This document shows, piece by piece, positions 17,960-26,281 of a stretch of DNA of 64,000 bases. A program made the translations under genes and the position numbers. The notes under the pieces were generated by a model. That model worked only from the letters and a program-made list of their open reading frames with translations, ran no database searches and was not told the origin of the DNA. This stretch comes from Streptomyces novaecaesareae (GTDB taxonomy: Bacteria; Actinomycetota; Actinomycetes; Streptomycetales; Streptomycetaceae). Location: assembly GCF_000716875.1 (NCBI RefSeq), contig NZ_JNWQ01000023.1, positions 21,036-85,035 of the forward strand, read 5' to 3'. Positions within the stretch are counted from its first letter, which is position 1, and each line of letters starts with the position of its first letter.

Positions 17960-19069
17960 TCAGGTCGTGATCAGCACCCCGGCGTAGGAGGCGCCCGCGA
18001 CGACCACCCAGGAGCCGAGCCCGAGCAGGGCGATCCGCCCGCCGGTCCGGATCATGGTCGGCAGGTGCACCGCGCTGCCGAGTCCGAACAACGCGGCGGC
18101 CAGCAGGAGTTCCTGGGCGTCCCCGGCCAGGCCGAGCGCCCGCTCGGGCAGCACGCCGGTGGTCCGCAGGACGATCATCGCGAGGAACCCCGCGACGAAC
18201 AGCGGCACGATCGTCGGCCGGCTGCCGGCCTTCACCGAATTCTCGGCCCCACCCGAGCCCCCACCCGAGCCCGCAGCCGCCCCCCGCAGGTTCCGCCGCA
18301 CCACGACGGCCACCCCCGCGACCAGCGGCGCCAGCAGCACCACGCGCATCAGCTTGACCAGCACCGCCTCGCGCAGCGCCCCCACCCCGCCGGTCTGCGC
18401 GGTGGCGACGACCTGCCCGACGTCGTGCACGCTCGCGCCGACCCAGCGCCCGAACTCCACCTCGCCGAGCCCGAGCGGCTGCTGGAGCAGTGGCAGGACG
18501 GCGATCGCCAGCGTCCCGCACAGGGTGACCAGCGCCACCGAGGCCGCGACGTCCTCCTCCTCGCTGCCCGCCGCCTGGCTGACCGCGCCGATCGCCGAGG
18601 CGCCGCAGATCGAGTACCCGGTGGCGACCAGCAGCGGCTGGTCCCCGGGCAGGCCGAGCCTCCGGCCCAGCCAGAGCGTCCCCGCGAAGGTGGCGGCGAC
18701 CACCGCGAGCACCATGGCGACGGTGGCCCAGCCGAGGCCGAGCACGTCGTCCAGGCTGAGCTTGAGCCCGAGCAGGACGATCCCGAGCCGCATCAGCCGC
18801 TTCCCGGCCGTGGAGAGCCCCGACCGGGCGACCCCGCGGACCACCGGCCGCAGTCCCGGCAGGTGGGCCGCGGCCATACCGAGCACGACGGCGGCGGTGA
18901 GCTTGGGCACCGCCGGCACCACCGCGTGGACGCCGACGGCGGCGGCCACCCCGAGGGCCGCGAGCAGCAGCCCCGGGGCGTCGCCGCGCATCGGGGGCAG
19001 TGAGCGGGTACGGAGCGGGCGGGTTCGGGCGGCGCGCTGCTTGAGGGTGAGTGCCACGCCGCCGCTCAC
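17960..19069 (-). CDS. YeiH/UPF0324 family membrane transporter (putative sulfate/sulfite exporter)
   Basis: This 369-residue integral membrane protein has about ten hydrophobic spans. YeiH-family landmarks include AGKRLMRLGIVLLGLKLSL after the third span, the GYSICGASAIGA loop in the middle, and SVHDVGQVVATAQ, all conserved in this family. It overlaps the upstream cysteine dioxygenase gene by 4 bp (ATGA), so the two are translationally coupled. Because cysteine dioxygenation leads to sulfite, the pairing suggests export of sulfite or another oxidised sulfur compound. That role is inference; family members are annotated as putative sulfate exporters without much biochemical proof. Confidence 0.87.
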   Translation of the reverse strand: MSGGVALTLKQRAARTRPLRTRSLPPMRGDAPGLLLAALGVAAAVGVHAVVPAVPKLTAAVVLGMAAAHLPGLRPVVRGVARSGLSTAGKRLMRLGIVLLGLKLSLDDVLGLGWATVAMVLAVVAATFAGTLWLGRRLGLPGDQPLLVATGYSICGASAIGAVSQAAGSEEEDVAASVALVTLCGTLAIAVLPLLQQPLGLGEVEFGRWVGASVHDVGQVVATAQTGGVGALREAVLVKLMRVVLLAPLVAGVAVVVRRNLRGAAAGSGGGSGGAENSVKAGSRPTIVPLFVAGFLAMIVLRTTGVLPERALGLAGDAQELLLAAALFGLGSAVHLPTMIRTGGRIALLGLGSWVVVAGASYAGVLITT

Positions 19070-19659
19070 TGCTCCTGGTCGGCGGGGAGCCGGTAGACCC
19101 GCCGGATGCTGGTGCCGAGCCGCGAGACGTCCGCGCCGTACACGTGGATGGAGATGGCCGTGCTGCTACAGGCGTTGCGCACCAGGTGGATGTCGCCGGG
19201 CGGGGCGAAGGCGGCGACGGTGCCGGCCGGGCCGGCCACGTGCTCGGTCTCGACCAGCCGGGCGGTGCGGCCGTCGGAGACCAGCCGGTAGCGGGTCTCG
19301 CTCTCCTGGCCCCGGTGGACGCCGGCCACGCACCAGGACACGTGGTCATGGATCGGGGTCTGCTGCCCGGGCAGCCAGACCAGGGCGACGACGGAGAAGC
19401 TGCCGTCCTCCTCGGCGTGCAGGACGTGCTGGCGGTAGCGCTGCGGGTCGCCCTCGCACTGGGCGGGGGTGAGCAGCGCGTCGGGCCCGTCCTGGTCGGC
19501 GAGGAGGTGCGGGGCGAGGCGCTCGCCGACCAGGTAGGCGGTGAGCTCCGGGGGCAGTCCGCGGTCCACGACGGCGCGGATCTCACTGATCAGCGCCGCC
19601 ATCCGCTCGGTGAGCCGGTCGGTGAGCCGGTCGGTGCCGACTGTGGCTGGGGGTGTCAT
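19066..19659 (-). CDS. Cysteine dioxygenase
   Basis: This 197-residue cupin-fold, non-haem iron enzyme oxidises L-cysteine to cysteine sulfinate. The three-His iron site is recognisable as H-x-H in TPIHDHVSW and a later His in GDIHLVRNA. A Tyr in SIHVYGAD corresponds to the conserved active-site Tyr (family knowledge). Length and motif spacing fit bacterial cysteine dioxygenases. It lies between a LysR regulator gene (76 bp upstream, same strand) and the YeiH-type exporter gene (4-bp overlap), forming a compact sulfur-handling unit. A TTCGGACCTA element lies just before the start. Confidence 0.9.
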   Translation of the reverse strand: MTPPATVGTDRLTDRLTERMAALISEIRAVVDRGLPPELTAYLVGERLAPHLLADQDGPDALLTPAQCEGDPQRYRQHVLHAEEDGSFSVVALVWLPGQQTPIHDHVSWCVAGVHRGQESETRYRLVSDGRTARLVETEHVAGPAGTVAAFAPPGDIHLVRNACSSTAISIHVYGADVSRLGTSIRRVYRLPADQEQ

Positions 19660-19668
19660 GCCAGCAGG

Positions 19669-19678
19669 TTCGGACCTA
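19669..19678. promoter_or_regulatory. TTCGGACCTA element before cysteine dioxygenase
   Basis: The decamer TTCGGACCTA occurs here 10 bp before the dioxygenase start and again in the leader of the LysR gene. It is followed by a second CGGACCTAT. Shared placement at both ends of the LysR gene suggests a LysR binding site, though the motif is short. Confidence 0.4.
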
Positions 19679-19735
19679 CGGACCTATCACGTCCAAGGAG
19701 GGTTCGTAAGCGATACCCCTACCCCGACTTATGGA

Positions 19736-20650
19736 TCAGCAGCCCACCCGGCTCGCCGCCGCCTGCCGCAGGTGGTCCAGCACCAGTCCGGTGGCCGGGA
19801 TGCGGCGGTGCTCGCGCAGCACGTACGCGCTCACCTGCCGCCGCAGGTGCGGCTCGACGGCCCGCCCGGTGACCTTGCGGTGGCACATGAAGGAGAGCAC
19901 CAGCGCGGGCATGAGGGCGATCCCGACCCCGGCGGCGACGAGGGACTGCACCGCGAGGTTGTCGTCGGTGGAGAAGACGATGTCCGGCGCGAAGCCCTCC
20001 TCCGCGCACACGTGCAGCAGGTTGGCCCGACATCGCGGGCAGCCGGCGATCCAGCGCTCGCCGTCGAGGTCGGCGAGCCGTACGGCGTGCCGGCGGCCGA
20101 GCGGGTGCCCGACCGGCAGCAGCACCGTGAGCAGGTCCTCCATCAGCGGGATCTCGTCCAGCCCGTCCGGCACCTCGGTGGCCGCGCCCGGGTAGCGGAA
20201 GGCCAGGGCGATGTCGCACTCCCCGCGCAGCAGCCGCTGGACGGAGTCCGGCGGCTCGGCCTCCAGCAGCTCGACGCGTACGCCGGGGTGCTCGGCGAGC
20301 AGCCGGGCCATCGCCTCGGGTATCAGGGTGGCGTTGGCGCTGGGGAAGGCGCAGACCCGCACCCGCCCGGCGCGCAGCCGGGCGAGCGCGGCGAGCTGCT
20401 GCTGGGCGGCGGACATGCTGCCGAGGATGACCTCGGCGTGCCGGGAGAGCGCCTCGCCCGCCTCGGTGAGCCGCAGCCCGCGCCCGGCGCGGGTGAACAG
20501 CGGGACGCCGACGGTGCGTTCGAGGGCCTTCATCTGCTGGGTGATGGCGGGCTGGGTGTAGCCGAGTTCGCGGGCGGCGGCCGAGTACGAACCGGCCCGC
20601 ACGACCTCGTGGAAGGTCCTGATGTGTCGCGAGTCGAACACCGGCTCCAT
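19736..20650 (-). CDS. LysR family transcriptional regulator
   Basis: This 304-residue regulator has an N-terminal winged helix (RHIRTFHEVVRAGSYSAAARELGYTQPAITQQMKALE) and a periplasmic-binding-protein-like effector domain. The effector domain holds three Cys in a short stretch (GCPRCRANLLHVC), which is unusual and could respond to thiols or metals. The ATG at 20650 has GGAGGGG immediately upstream and was preferred over an in-frame start 12 codons earlier. It is encoded upstream of, and on the same strand as, cysteine dioxygenase and the YeiH-type exporter, which it most likely controls. Confidence 0.88.
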   Translation of the reverse strand: MEPVFDSRHIRTFHEVVRAGSYSAAARELGYTQPAITQQMKALERTVGVPLFTRAGRGLRLTEAGEALSRHAEVILGSMSAAQQQLAALARLRAGRVRVCAFPSANATLIPEAMARLLAEHPGVRVELLEAEPPDSVQRLLRGECDIALAFRYPGAATEVPDGLDEIPLMEDLLTVLLPVGHPLGRRHAVRLADLDGERWIAGCPRCRANLLHVCAEEGFAPDIVFSTDDNLAVQSLVAAGVGIALMPALVLSFMCHRKVTGRAVEPHLRRQVSAYVLREHRRIPATGLVLDHLRQAAASRVGC

Positions 20651-20707
20651 GGCCCCTCCGCCCATCGTCCGTCGCCTGCCCCGCAATCATAAGAGGAATT
20701 TGGAGCC

Positions 20708-20717
20708 TTCGGACCTA
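20708..20717. promoter_or_regulatory. TTCGGACCTA element upstream of the LysR gene
   Basis: Second exact copy of TTCGGACCTA, 58 bp before the LysR start and followed 5 bp later by CGGACACCTATGG, a looser version of the pattern seen before cysteine dioxygenase. This would be consistent with autoregulation. Confidence 0.4.
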
Positions 20718-20738
20718 ACCCCACGGACACCTATGGTT

Positions 20739-20756
20739 AAGGATCGAACCATCCTT
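20739..20756 (-). terminator. Short hairpin after gluD
   Basis: AAGGAT (20739-20744) pairs with ATCCTT (20751-20756) directly after the gluD stop codon. With only a 6-bp stem it is at best a weak terminator separating the importer operon from the LysR gene. Confidence 0.35.
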
Positions 20757-20757
20757 C

Positions 20758-21627
20758 TCACTGCTGAGCCGACGGCGGCAGCCCCATCGCCACCCCGGCC
20801 TCGACCACCGGCGCCCCGCCCCGCATGCTCGGGCTGCGCCGGCTGCGCTTCTCGACGAAGCGGGCGAGCCAGGAGAGCAGCAGGCACATGCCGATGTAGA
20901 TCGGCGCGATCACGATCACGACCGGGATGAACGGCAGGTCGTAGTCCAGGTTGGTGGCGATCAGCTTGCCCGCGTGCAGGAACTCCTCGTAGGTGATCAG
21001 GAAGCCCAGCGAGGTGTCCTTGAGCGCGACCACCAGCTGGCTGATGATGGCCGGCAGCATCGCCCGGTTGGCCTGCGGCACGAGCACGTACGTCATCACC
21101 TGGGTCTTGCGCATGCCCAGCGCGTACGCCGCCTCCCGCTGCCCCTTGGGCACCGCGAGCACGCCGGCCCGGAACACCTCGGCCAGCACCGAGCCGTTGT
21201 AGAGCACCAGTCCGGCCACCAGCGCCCAGAGCGGCTGCACCTTGAGCGCGACGAACACGAAGAAGATCATCACCAGCAGCGGCATGGCTCGGAAGAACTC
21301 GACCACCAGCGTGGAGAACCAGCGCACCACCCGATGGTCGGACAGCCGCCCGGCCGCGAACAGCGCGCCGAAGGGCAGCGCGAACAGCACCGTCCAGCCG
21401 AAGGCCTGCAGGGTGTTGCCGAGCCCGCGCAGCAGCAGGTCCTGTACGCCCCGGTACTCGAAGGGCTCCCACTTGGCGTAGGTGAACTGGTGGGTGTGGA
21501 ACAGCATGTAGACGATCCAGGCGATCACGCCCGCGATCACCAGCAGCGCGATCCCGCCGTACAGCCGGTGGCGGGCGAGCGCCTTCGGGCCGGGGATGTC
21601 GTACAGCGCCGAGGATTCAACGGTCAT
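20758..21627 (-). CDS. gluD: GluD-type glutamate ABC transporter permease
   Basis: This 289-residue membrane subunit belongs to a polar-amino-acid importer. A first span (IALLVIAGVIAWIVYMLF) is followed by a loop and a four-span His/Glu/Gln permease core with the EAA-type motif EVFRAGVLAVPKGQREAAYALGM. The ATG at 21627 overlaps the gluC stop by 4 bp, so the two permeases are translationally coupled; the much longer open frame upstream is read-through of gluC in another frame. Order and sizes match the gluABCD glutamate system of actinobacteria. A Lys/Arg-rich cytoplasmic tail follows the last span. Confidence 0.9.
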   Translation of the reverse strand: MTVESSALYDIPGPKALARHRLYGGIALLVIAGVIAWIVYMLFHTHQFTYAKWEPFEYRGVQDLLLRGLGNTLQAFGWTVLFALPFGALFAAGRLSDHRVVRWFSTLVVEFFRAMPLLVMIFFVFVALKVQPLWALVAGLVLYNGSVLAEVFRAGVLAVPKGQREAAYALGMRKTQVMTYVLVPQANRAMLPAIISQLVVALKDTSLGFLITYEEFLHAGKLIATNLDYDLPFIPVVIVIAPIYIGMCLLLSWLARFVEKRSRRSPSMRGGAPVVEAGVAMGLPPSAQQ

Positions 21628-22268
21628 CGGGACACCGCCACTCGTCGTTCCAGCAGGTTGAAGACGGCGCTGATGGCCAGGGTGATGATCAGGTAGCCGA
21701 CGGCGATCCAGACGAAGGTCCAGACGATGCTGTAGCCCAGCTCGTTGATGGTCCGGTAGGTGCCCAGCAGTTCGGTGACGCTGAACGAGCCGGCGATCGC
21801 CGTGTTCTTCGCCAGCGCGATCATCACACTGCCGATCGGCGCCACCACCGAGCGGTACGCCTGCGGCAGCACCACCAGGCTCATCGTCTGCCCGAAGTTC
21901 ATGCCGAGGCTGCGGGCCGCCTCGCCCTGCCCGGTCGGCACGGTGTTGACGCCCGAGCGCATCGCCTCGCAGACGAAGGCCGAGGTGTAGCAGCCGAGCG
22001 CGAGCACGGCGAAGGTGTAGAAGGGCAGGGTGATGTCGAACCGGGGCAGGCCCAGCACCACGATGAAGAACAGCAGGGTCAGCGGCGTGTTGCGCAGCAC
22101 CGTCACCCATGCCGTCCCGAACACCCGCAGCGGTCTGATCGGCGAGACCCGGAAGCTCGCGATCAGCACCCCCAGCACCAGCGACAGCACGGCGCTCACC
22201 GCGAACAGCGAGAGCGTGCCGAGGAAGCCGTCCCAGTAGGTCGACCAGTTGTCGGTCAGCGTTTTCAC
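21624..22268 (-). CDS. gluC: GluC-type glutamate ABC transporter permease
   Basis: This 214-residue permease is the shorter of the two membrane subunits. It has four to five spans, starting with FLGTLSLFAVSAVLSLVLGVLI. The ATPase-docking loop reads EAMRSGVNTVPTGQGEAARSLGMNF. The start lies 12 bp after the binding-protein stop, in keeping with one polycistronic message. Pairing with gluD on an ATGA overlap supports a heterodimeric channel. Glutamate (or aspartate) is the likely substrate by operon similarity, not by direct evidence. Confidence 0.9.
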   Translation of the reverse strand: MKTLTDNWSTYWDGFLGTLSLFAVSAVLSLVLGVLIASFRVSPIRPLRVFGTAWVTVLRNTPLTLLFFIVVLGLPRFDITLPFYTFAVLALGCYTSAFVCEAMRSGVNTVPTGQGEAARSLGMNFGQTMSLVVLPQAYRSVVAPIGSVMIALAKNTAIAGSFSVTELLGTYRTINELGYSIVWTFVWIAVGYLIITLAISAVFNLLERRVAVSR

Positions 22269-22280
22269 GGCGCGGCCCTC

Positions 22281-23204
22281 TCAGTACCGGTCGATCTGCG
22301 GCGGGTTCGGCGCGGTTTCCCCGGAGAGCCCGAGGGTCGCCTCGAAGGCCTTCTTCCAGTCGCCGTTCTGCTCGTGCTGCTGCAGCGCGTCGTCCAGCGC
22401 CAGGCGCAGCACGGTGTCGTTCTTCGGCACCCCGATCCCGTACGGCTCGGTCGAGAACAGCGGGCCGACCACCTTGAGCTCGTCCGGCACCTTGGCCGCG
22501 TAGCCGAGCAGGATCGCGTTGTCCGTGGTCACCGCGTCGACCTGGTTGGTGATCAGGTTGTCCACGCAGGCCGAGTAGGTGTCGTAGCCGATCAGCTTGG
22601 CCTTCGGGTACTTCGACTGGATGCGCTGGTACGGCGTGGAGCCGGCCGCCGAACAGACCTTCTTCCCGTTCAGGTCCTGCGGGCCGTGGATGCTGTTGTC
22701 GTTCTTTCGCACCAGCAGCGACTGCCCGGCGACGAAGTACGGCCCGGCGAAGCCGACCAGCTTCTTCCGGTTGTCGTTGATGGTGTAGGTGCCGACGTAG
22801 TAGTCCACCTGGCCGTTCTGCAGCGCGGTCTCGCGGTTCGCCGAGGCGATCGTCTTGAACTGGATCTTGTTCGGCGGGAAGCCGAGGGAGGCGCCGACCA
22901 TCTTGGCGATCTCGATGTCGAAGCCGGAGTACTCGCCGGTGGCCGGGTTCTTCTGGCCCAGGTACGGCTGGTCCTCCTTGGCACCGACCACCAGATGGCC
23001 CCGGCTGCGGGCGGCGTCCAGGGTCGGCGAGCCGGTGATCGACGAGGCGTCCTGCACCTGGTAGCTGGGCAGCGCGCTGGGCTGCGGGCCCTTCGGCGGC
23101 GGGGTGCCGGCCTTGCCGCAGCCCGTCGCCAGCGCGGCGAGCAGCAGGGCGGCGGCGAGCACGCGCGTCCCCGCCCGCGCGCCGGGCGTCGTCTCACGGT
23201 TCAC
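22281..23204 (-). CDS. gluB: GluB-type glutamate-binding lipoprotein
   Basis: This 307-residue extracellular lipoprotein captures the amino acid for the GluCD channel. The GTG start opens a lipoprotein signal ending in the lipobox LATGC (Cys at about residue 29), followed by a Pro-rich linker. The family 3 solute-binding fold is visible in YSGFDIEIAKMVGASLGF, the NRETALQNGQVDYYVGTYTI segment, and KKVCSAAGSTPYQRI. Two cysteines in the mature part (VCSAAG and YSACVDN) may form a disulfide. The gene lies 9 bp after gluA. Confidence 0.92.
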   Translation of the reverse strand: MNRETTPGARAGTRVLAAALLLAALATGCGKAGTPPPKGPQPSALPSYQVQDASSITGSPTLDAARSRGHLVVGAKEDQPYLGQKNPATGEYSGFDIEIAKMVGASLGFPPNKIQFKTIASANRETALQNGQVDYYVGTYTINDNRKKLVGFAGPYFVAGQSLLVRKNDNSIHGPQDLNGKKVCSAAGSTPYQRIQSKYPKAKLIGYDTYSACVDNLITNQVDAVTTDNAILLGYAAKVPDELKVVGPLFSTEPYGIGVPKNDTVLRLALDDALQQHEQNGDWKKAFEATLGLSGETAPNPPQIDRY

Positions 23205-23213
23205 GGCGCCGCC

Positions 23214-23993
23214 TCAGTGCTTCAGGATCTTGGACAGGAAGTCCCGGGCGCGCTCGCTCTCGGGGGCTCTGAAGAAGTCCTCCGGGGCGCGGTCCTCGAC
23301 GATCCGGCCGTCCGCCATGAACACCACCCGGTTCGCGGAGGCCCGGGCGAAGCCCATCTCGTGGGTGACCACGACCATCGTCATGCCCTCGTGCGCGAGC
23401 TGGCGCATGACGTCCAGCACCTCGTTGATCATCTCGGGGTCGAGCGCCGAGGTGGGCTCGTCGAACAGCAGCGCCTTGGGGTCCATGGCGAGCGCGCGGG
23501 CGATCGCGACCCGCTGCTGCTGGCCGCCGGAGAGCTGGGCCGGGTACTTGTCGGCCTGCGACGCGAGACCGACCCGCTCCAGCAGCGCGCGGGACTTGGT
23601 CTCCGCCTCCGCCTTGGGCCGGCCGCGGACCTTGATCTGCGCGAGCGAGACGTTCTGCAACACGGTCTTGTGCGCGAACAGGTTGAAGGACTGGAACACC
23701 ATGCCGACCTCGGCCCGCAGCCGGGCGAGCCCCTTGCCCTCCTCGGGCAGCGGTTCGCCGTCGATCAGGATGGTGCCGTTCTCGATCGGTTCCAGCCGGT
23801 TGATCGCGCGGCAGAGCGTGGACTTGCCGGATCCTGACGGACCGATGACCACGACGACCTCGCCGCGGCCCACCGTCAGTTCGATGTCCTGCAACACGTG
23901 CAGGTCCCCGAAGTGCTTGTTGACCCCGCGCATCTCGATGAGCGGGGTGAAGGCCGAGGGGCCGCCCTGGGACGGCCCGGGAGCTGAGGTCAC
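23214..23993 (-). CDS. gluA: GluA-type glutamate ABC transporter ATPase
   Basis: This 259-residue ATPase drives the Glu importer. All motifs are intact: Walker A GPSGSGKST, Q-loop in VFQSFNLF, signature LSGGQQQR, Walker B ALLFDEPTSALDP and switch His in VVVTHEMGF. The GTG at 23993 overlaps the stop of the upstream LapA-like gene by 4 bp (GTGA), which decides the start. The family's conserved strand IEMRGVNKHFG begins about 17 residues in. It is the first transporter gene in the operon, as in other actinobacterial glu systems. Confidence 0.92.
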   Translation of the reverse strand: MTSAPGPSQGGPSAFTPLIEMRGVNKHFGDLHVLQDIELTVGRGEVVVVIGPSGSGKSTLCRAINRLEPIENGTILIDGEPLPEEGKGLARLRAEVGMVFQSFNLFAHKTVLQNVSLAQIKVRGRPKAEAETKSRALLERVGLASQADKYPAQLSGGQQQRVAIARALAMDPKALLFDEPTSALDPEMINEVLDVMRQLAHEGMTMVVVTHEMGFARASANRVVFMADGRIVEDRAPEDFFRAPESERARDFLSKILKH

Positions 23994-24235
23994 CGGTTGC
24001 GCCGCCCCTTCAGCAGCCAGCCCAGCACTCCGCCCGCGACGAGCGTGGCCAGCAGCGCGATCCAGAGCGGCGCGGTGACGGTGAACACCCAGAACTGGAT
24101 CTTCACCTTGTCGAGGTTGGCGAACAGGAACCACACGGCGAGGATGACGATGACGCCGATCCCGACGTAGCGCGTGGGGATCCCGCCGATCTCACCGCGC
24201 GGGGAGCGGGACGAGCCGTCCGAAGTCTTGGTCAC
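23990..24235 (-). CDS. Small LapA-like (DUF1049) membrane protein
   Basis: This 81-residue protein has two hydrophobic helices (YVGIGVIVILAVWFLFANLD and LWIALLATLVAGGVLGWLL) and a basic end GRRNR. This is the layout of the DUF1049/LapA family of lipopolysaccharide-assembly-associated proteins. Its role in Gram-positives is unknown. The GTG at 24235 is chosen because the alternative ATG 24 codons upstream lies inside the preceding terminator; its ribosome site is poor. It overlaps gluA by 4 bp and so shares the transporter message. Confidence 0.7.
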   Translation of the reverse strand: MTKTSDGSSRSPRGEIGGIPTRYVGIGVIVILAVWFLFANLDKVKIQFWVFTVTAPLWIALLATLVAGGVLGWLLKGRRNR

Positions 24236-24300
24236 CGGAGCAGTCTGCGGGCCGGGCCGCCGTTTTGCCCGGATACGCGCCCTTCCGGGCCAGGGAGTAA

Positions 24301-24330
24301 CCCGCACGGGGCAATCCGACCCCGTGCGGG
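24301..24330 (-). terminator. Terminator hairpin between ABC exporter and glu operon
   Basis: Perfect 11-bp stem (24301-24311 with 24320-24330), 8-nt loop, 52 bp after the exporter stop codon on the minus strand. It ends the exporter transcript and shows that the glu operon begins after it. Confidence 0.75.
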
Positions 24331-24381
24331 TTTGAGCTCCGGCGCGACCGGTCGTGCCCTACCGCTCGCGCCCTCGCATCC

Positions 24382-26154
24382 CTACCGCTCGTCCCGCCAC
24401 GAGCGCCAGAGCGCCGCGTACGGTCCGCCCGCCGCGACCAGCTCCGGGTGGCTGCCGTACTCGCTGATCCGCCCGCCCTCGACCACCGCGATCACGTCCG
24501 CGTCGTGCGCGGTGTGCAAGCGGTGGGCGATGGCGATGACCGTCCGGCCCTCCAGCACGCGGGAGAGCGAGCGCTCCAGGTGCCGGGCGGCGCGCGGGTC
24601 GAGCAGCGAGGTGGCCTCGTCCAGCACCAGGGTGTGCGGATCGGCCAGCACGAGCCGGGCCAGCGCCAGTTGCTGGGCCTGCGGCGGGGTCAGCGAGGTG
24701 CCGCCCGAGCCCACCTCGGTGTCCAGCCCCTCCGGCAGGGCGTCCACCCAGGCACCGGCGTCCACCGCGTCCAGCGCGGCCCGCAGCTCGGTGTCGTCCG
24801 CGTCGGGCGCGGCCAGCCGCAGGTTGTCCCGCAGGGTGCCGACGAAGACGTGGTGCTCCTGGTTCACCAGGGCCACCTCGGCGCGCACCCGCTCGGCCGG
24901 CATCCGCGACAGCGCCGCCCCGCCGAGGGTCACACTGCCGCCGCCGGGGGCGTAGATCCCGGCCAGCAGCCGCCCGAGGGTGGACTTTCCCGCCCCGGAC
25001 GGCCCGACCAGCGCGACCCTGCTGCCCGGGGCGACGTCCAGGCTGATCCCGTGCAGGACGTCCGCGCCCTCGCGGTAGCCGAACCGGACGTCCCGGGCCT
25101 CCACCCGGCGGCCGTCCGGGCGGGCGGACTCGTCCCCCTCGTGCTCCGGCACCTCGCGCACGCCGACCAGCCGGGCCAGCGAGGCCTGCCCGATCTGCAG
25201 CTCGTCGTACCAGCGCAGGATCAGGTCCACCGGGCCGGTCAGCATCTGCGCGTACAGCACGCCGGTGGTCAACTGGCCGACGGTGATCCAACCCCGGAGT
25301 GTGAACAGCCCACCGAGCACCAGCGTCGCGAGCACCGCCGCGGTGTAGACCGCGTCGATGGTCGGGAACCAGACCGAGCGCAGCCACAGGGTGTAGCGCT
25401 CCCAGGCCAGCCACTCGCGCAGCTTGCGGTCGGTCAGCCGGATCCGCTCGTCACCCAACCGCAGCGCCTCGACCGTCCGCCCGGCGTCCACCGTCTCGGC
25501 CAGGACGGTGTTCACCGCGGCGTACCCGGCCGACTCGTTGCGGTAGGACTGCGGCGCGCGCCGGAAGTACCAGCGGGAGGTGGCCAGCAGCAGCGGCAGG
25601 CCGACCAGCGAGGTCAGCGCGAGCACCGGCGAGGTGACCAGCAGCGCGCCGAGCAGCAGCAGCAACGACACCACCGCGACGGCGAGTTCGGGCACCGCCT
25701 CGCGGACCGACTTGTCCAGCCGGTCGACGTCCGTGGTGCCCCGGGAGACCAGGTCCCCCGTGCCGGCCCGCTCCAGCACGCCGGTCGGCAGCGCGACCGA
25801 GCGGACCAGGAAGTCCTCGCGCAGGTCGGCCAGCACCCGCTCGCCGAGCACCGCGCCGCGCATCCGCGACCAGCCGGTGAAGGCGGCCTGCGCCACCAAC
25901 GCCAGCAGGTACCAGGCGACGGCCACCGTGATCGTGGACCCGGTGGTGCCGGTGGCCAGCGACTCGACCAGGCTGCCGAGCACCCACGGCCCGACCAGCC
26001 CGGCCAGCGTGGCCACCGAGTGCAGCGCCACCACCACGGAGAACCCGCCGCGGTGCCGCCGCGCGAGCAGGATCAGGTACCCGCGCACGGCGGCCGGCGA
26101 GCCGACCGGCAGGGTGGCGGTCGGCCCCTGCTCCTCATGGACGGGGGGCTTCAT
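24382..26154 (-). CDS. ABC exporter half-transporter A: canonical Walker A, degenerate signature
   Basis: This 590-residue exporter half has six membrane spans (about 30-330) and an ATPase domain (about 350-585). Its own nucleotide-binding elements are intact: Walker A GPSGAGKST (384-392), Q-loop Gln432, Walker B LVLDEATS with Glu513, and switch His544. Its ABC signature, normally LSGGQ, reads LTPPQ (488-492). It forms an operon with the second half-transporter encoded 127 bp upstream, whose defects are complementary. Together they would have one complete and one dead ATP site. GAGGAG lies 8 nt before the ATG. The substrate is unknown; no biosynthetic genes adjoin. Confidence 0.9.
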   Translation of the reverse strand: MKPPVHEEQGPTATLPVGSPAAVRGYLILLARRHRGGFSVVVALHSVATLAGLVGPWVLGSLVESLATGTTGSTITVAVAWYLLALVAQAAFTGWSRMRGAVLGERVLADLREDFLVRSVALPTGVLERAGTGDLVSRGTTDVDRLDKSVREAVPELAVAVVSLLLLLGALLVTSPVLALTSLVGLPLLLATSRWYFRRAPQSYRNESAGYAAVNTVLAETVDAGRTVEALRLGDERIRLTDRKLREWLAWERYTLWLRSVWFPTIDAVYTAAVLATLVLGGLFTLRGWITVGQLTTGVLYAQMLTGPVDLILRWYDELQIGQASLARLVGVREVPEHEGDESARPDGRRVEARDVRFGYREGADVLHGISLDVAPGSRVALVGPSGAGKSTLGRLLAGIYAPGGGSVTLGGAALSRMPAERVRAEVALVNQEHHVFVGTLRDNLRLAAPDADDTELRAALDAVDAGAWVDALPEGLDTEVGSGGTSLTPPQAQQLALARLVLADPHTLVLDEATSLLDPRAARHLERSLSRVLEGRTVIAIAHRLHTAHDADVIAVVEGGRISEYGSHPELVAAGGPYAALWRSWRDER

Positions 26155-26245
26155 GACGTACTCCTCGTGTGCGTCGCACGGCAGTTGACGGACCGGCCCA
26201 CGGACCGGCCCCCAGACCGGTTCACCGGCCGGCTCCCCGGCCGGC

Positions 26246-26281
26246 TCACGGACCTATTCACGGACCTGTTCACGGACCTGT
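26246..26281. repeat. Three 12-bp tandem repeats between exporter genes
   Basis: Three units of TCACGGACCTRT lie end to end immediately before the stop codon of the upstream exporter gene on the minus strand. They follow looser GGACCGGCCC repeats in the 127-bp spacer. Confidence 0.65.
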
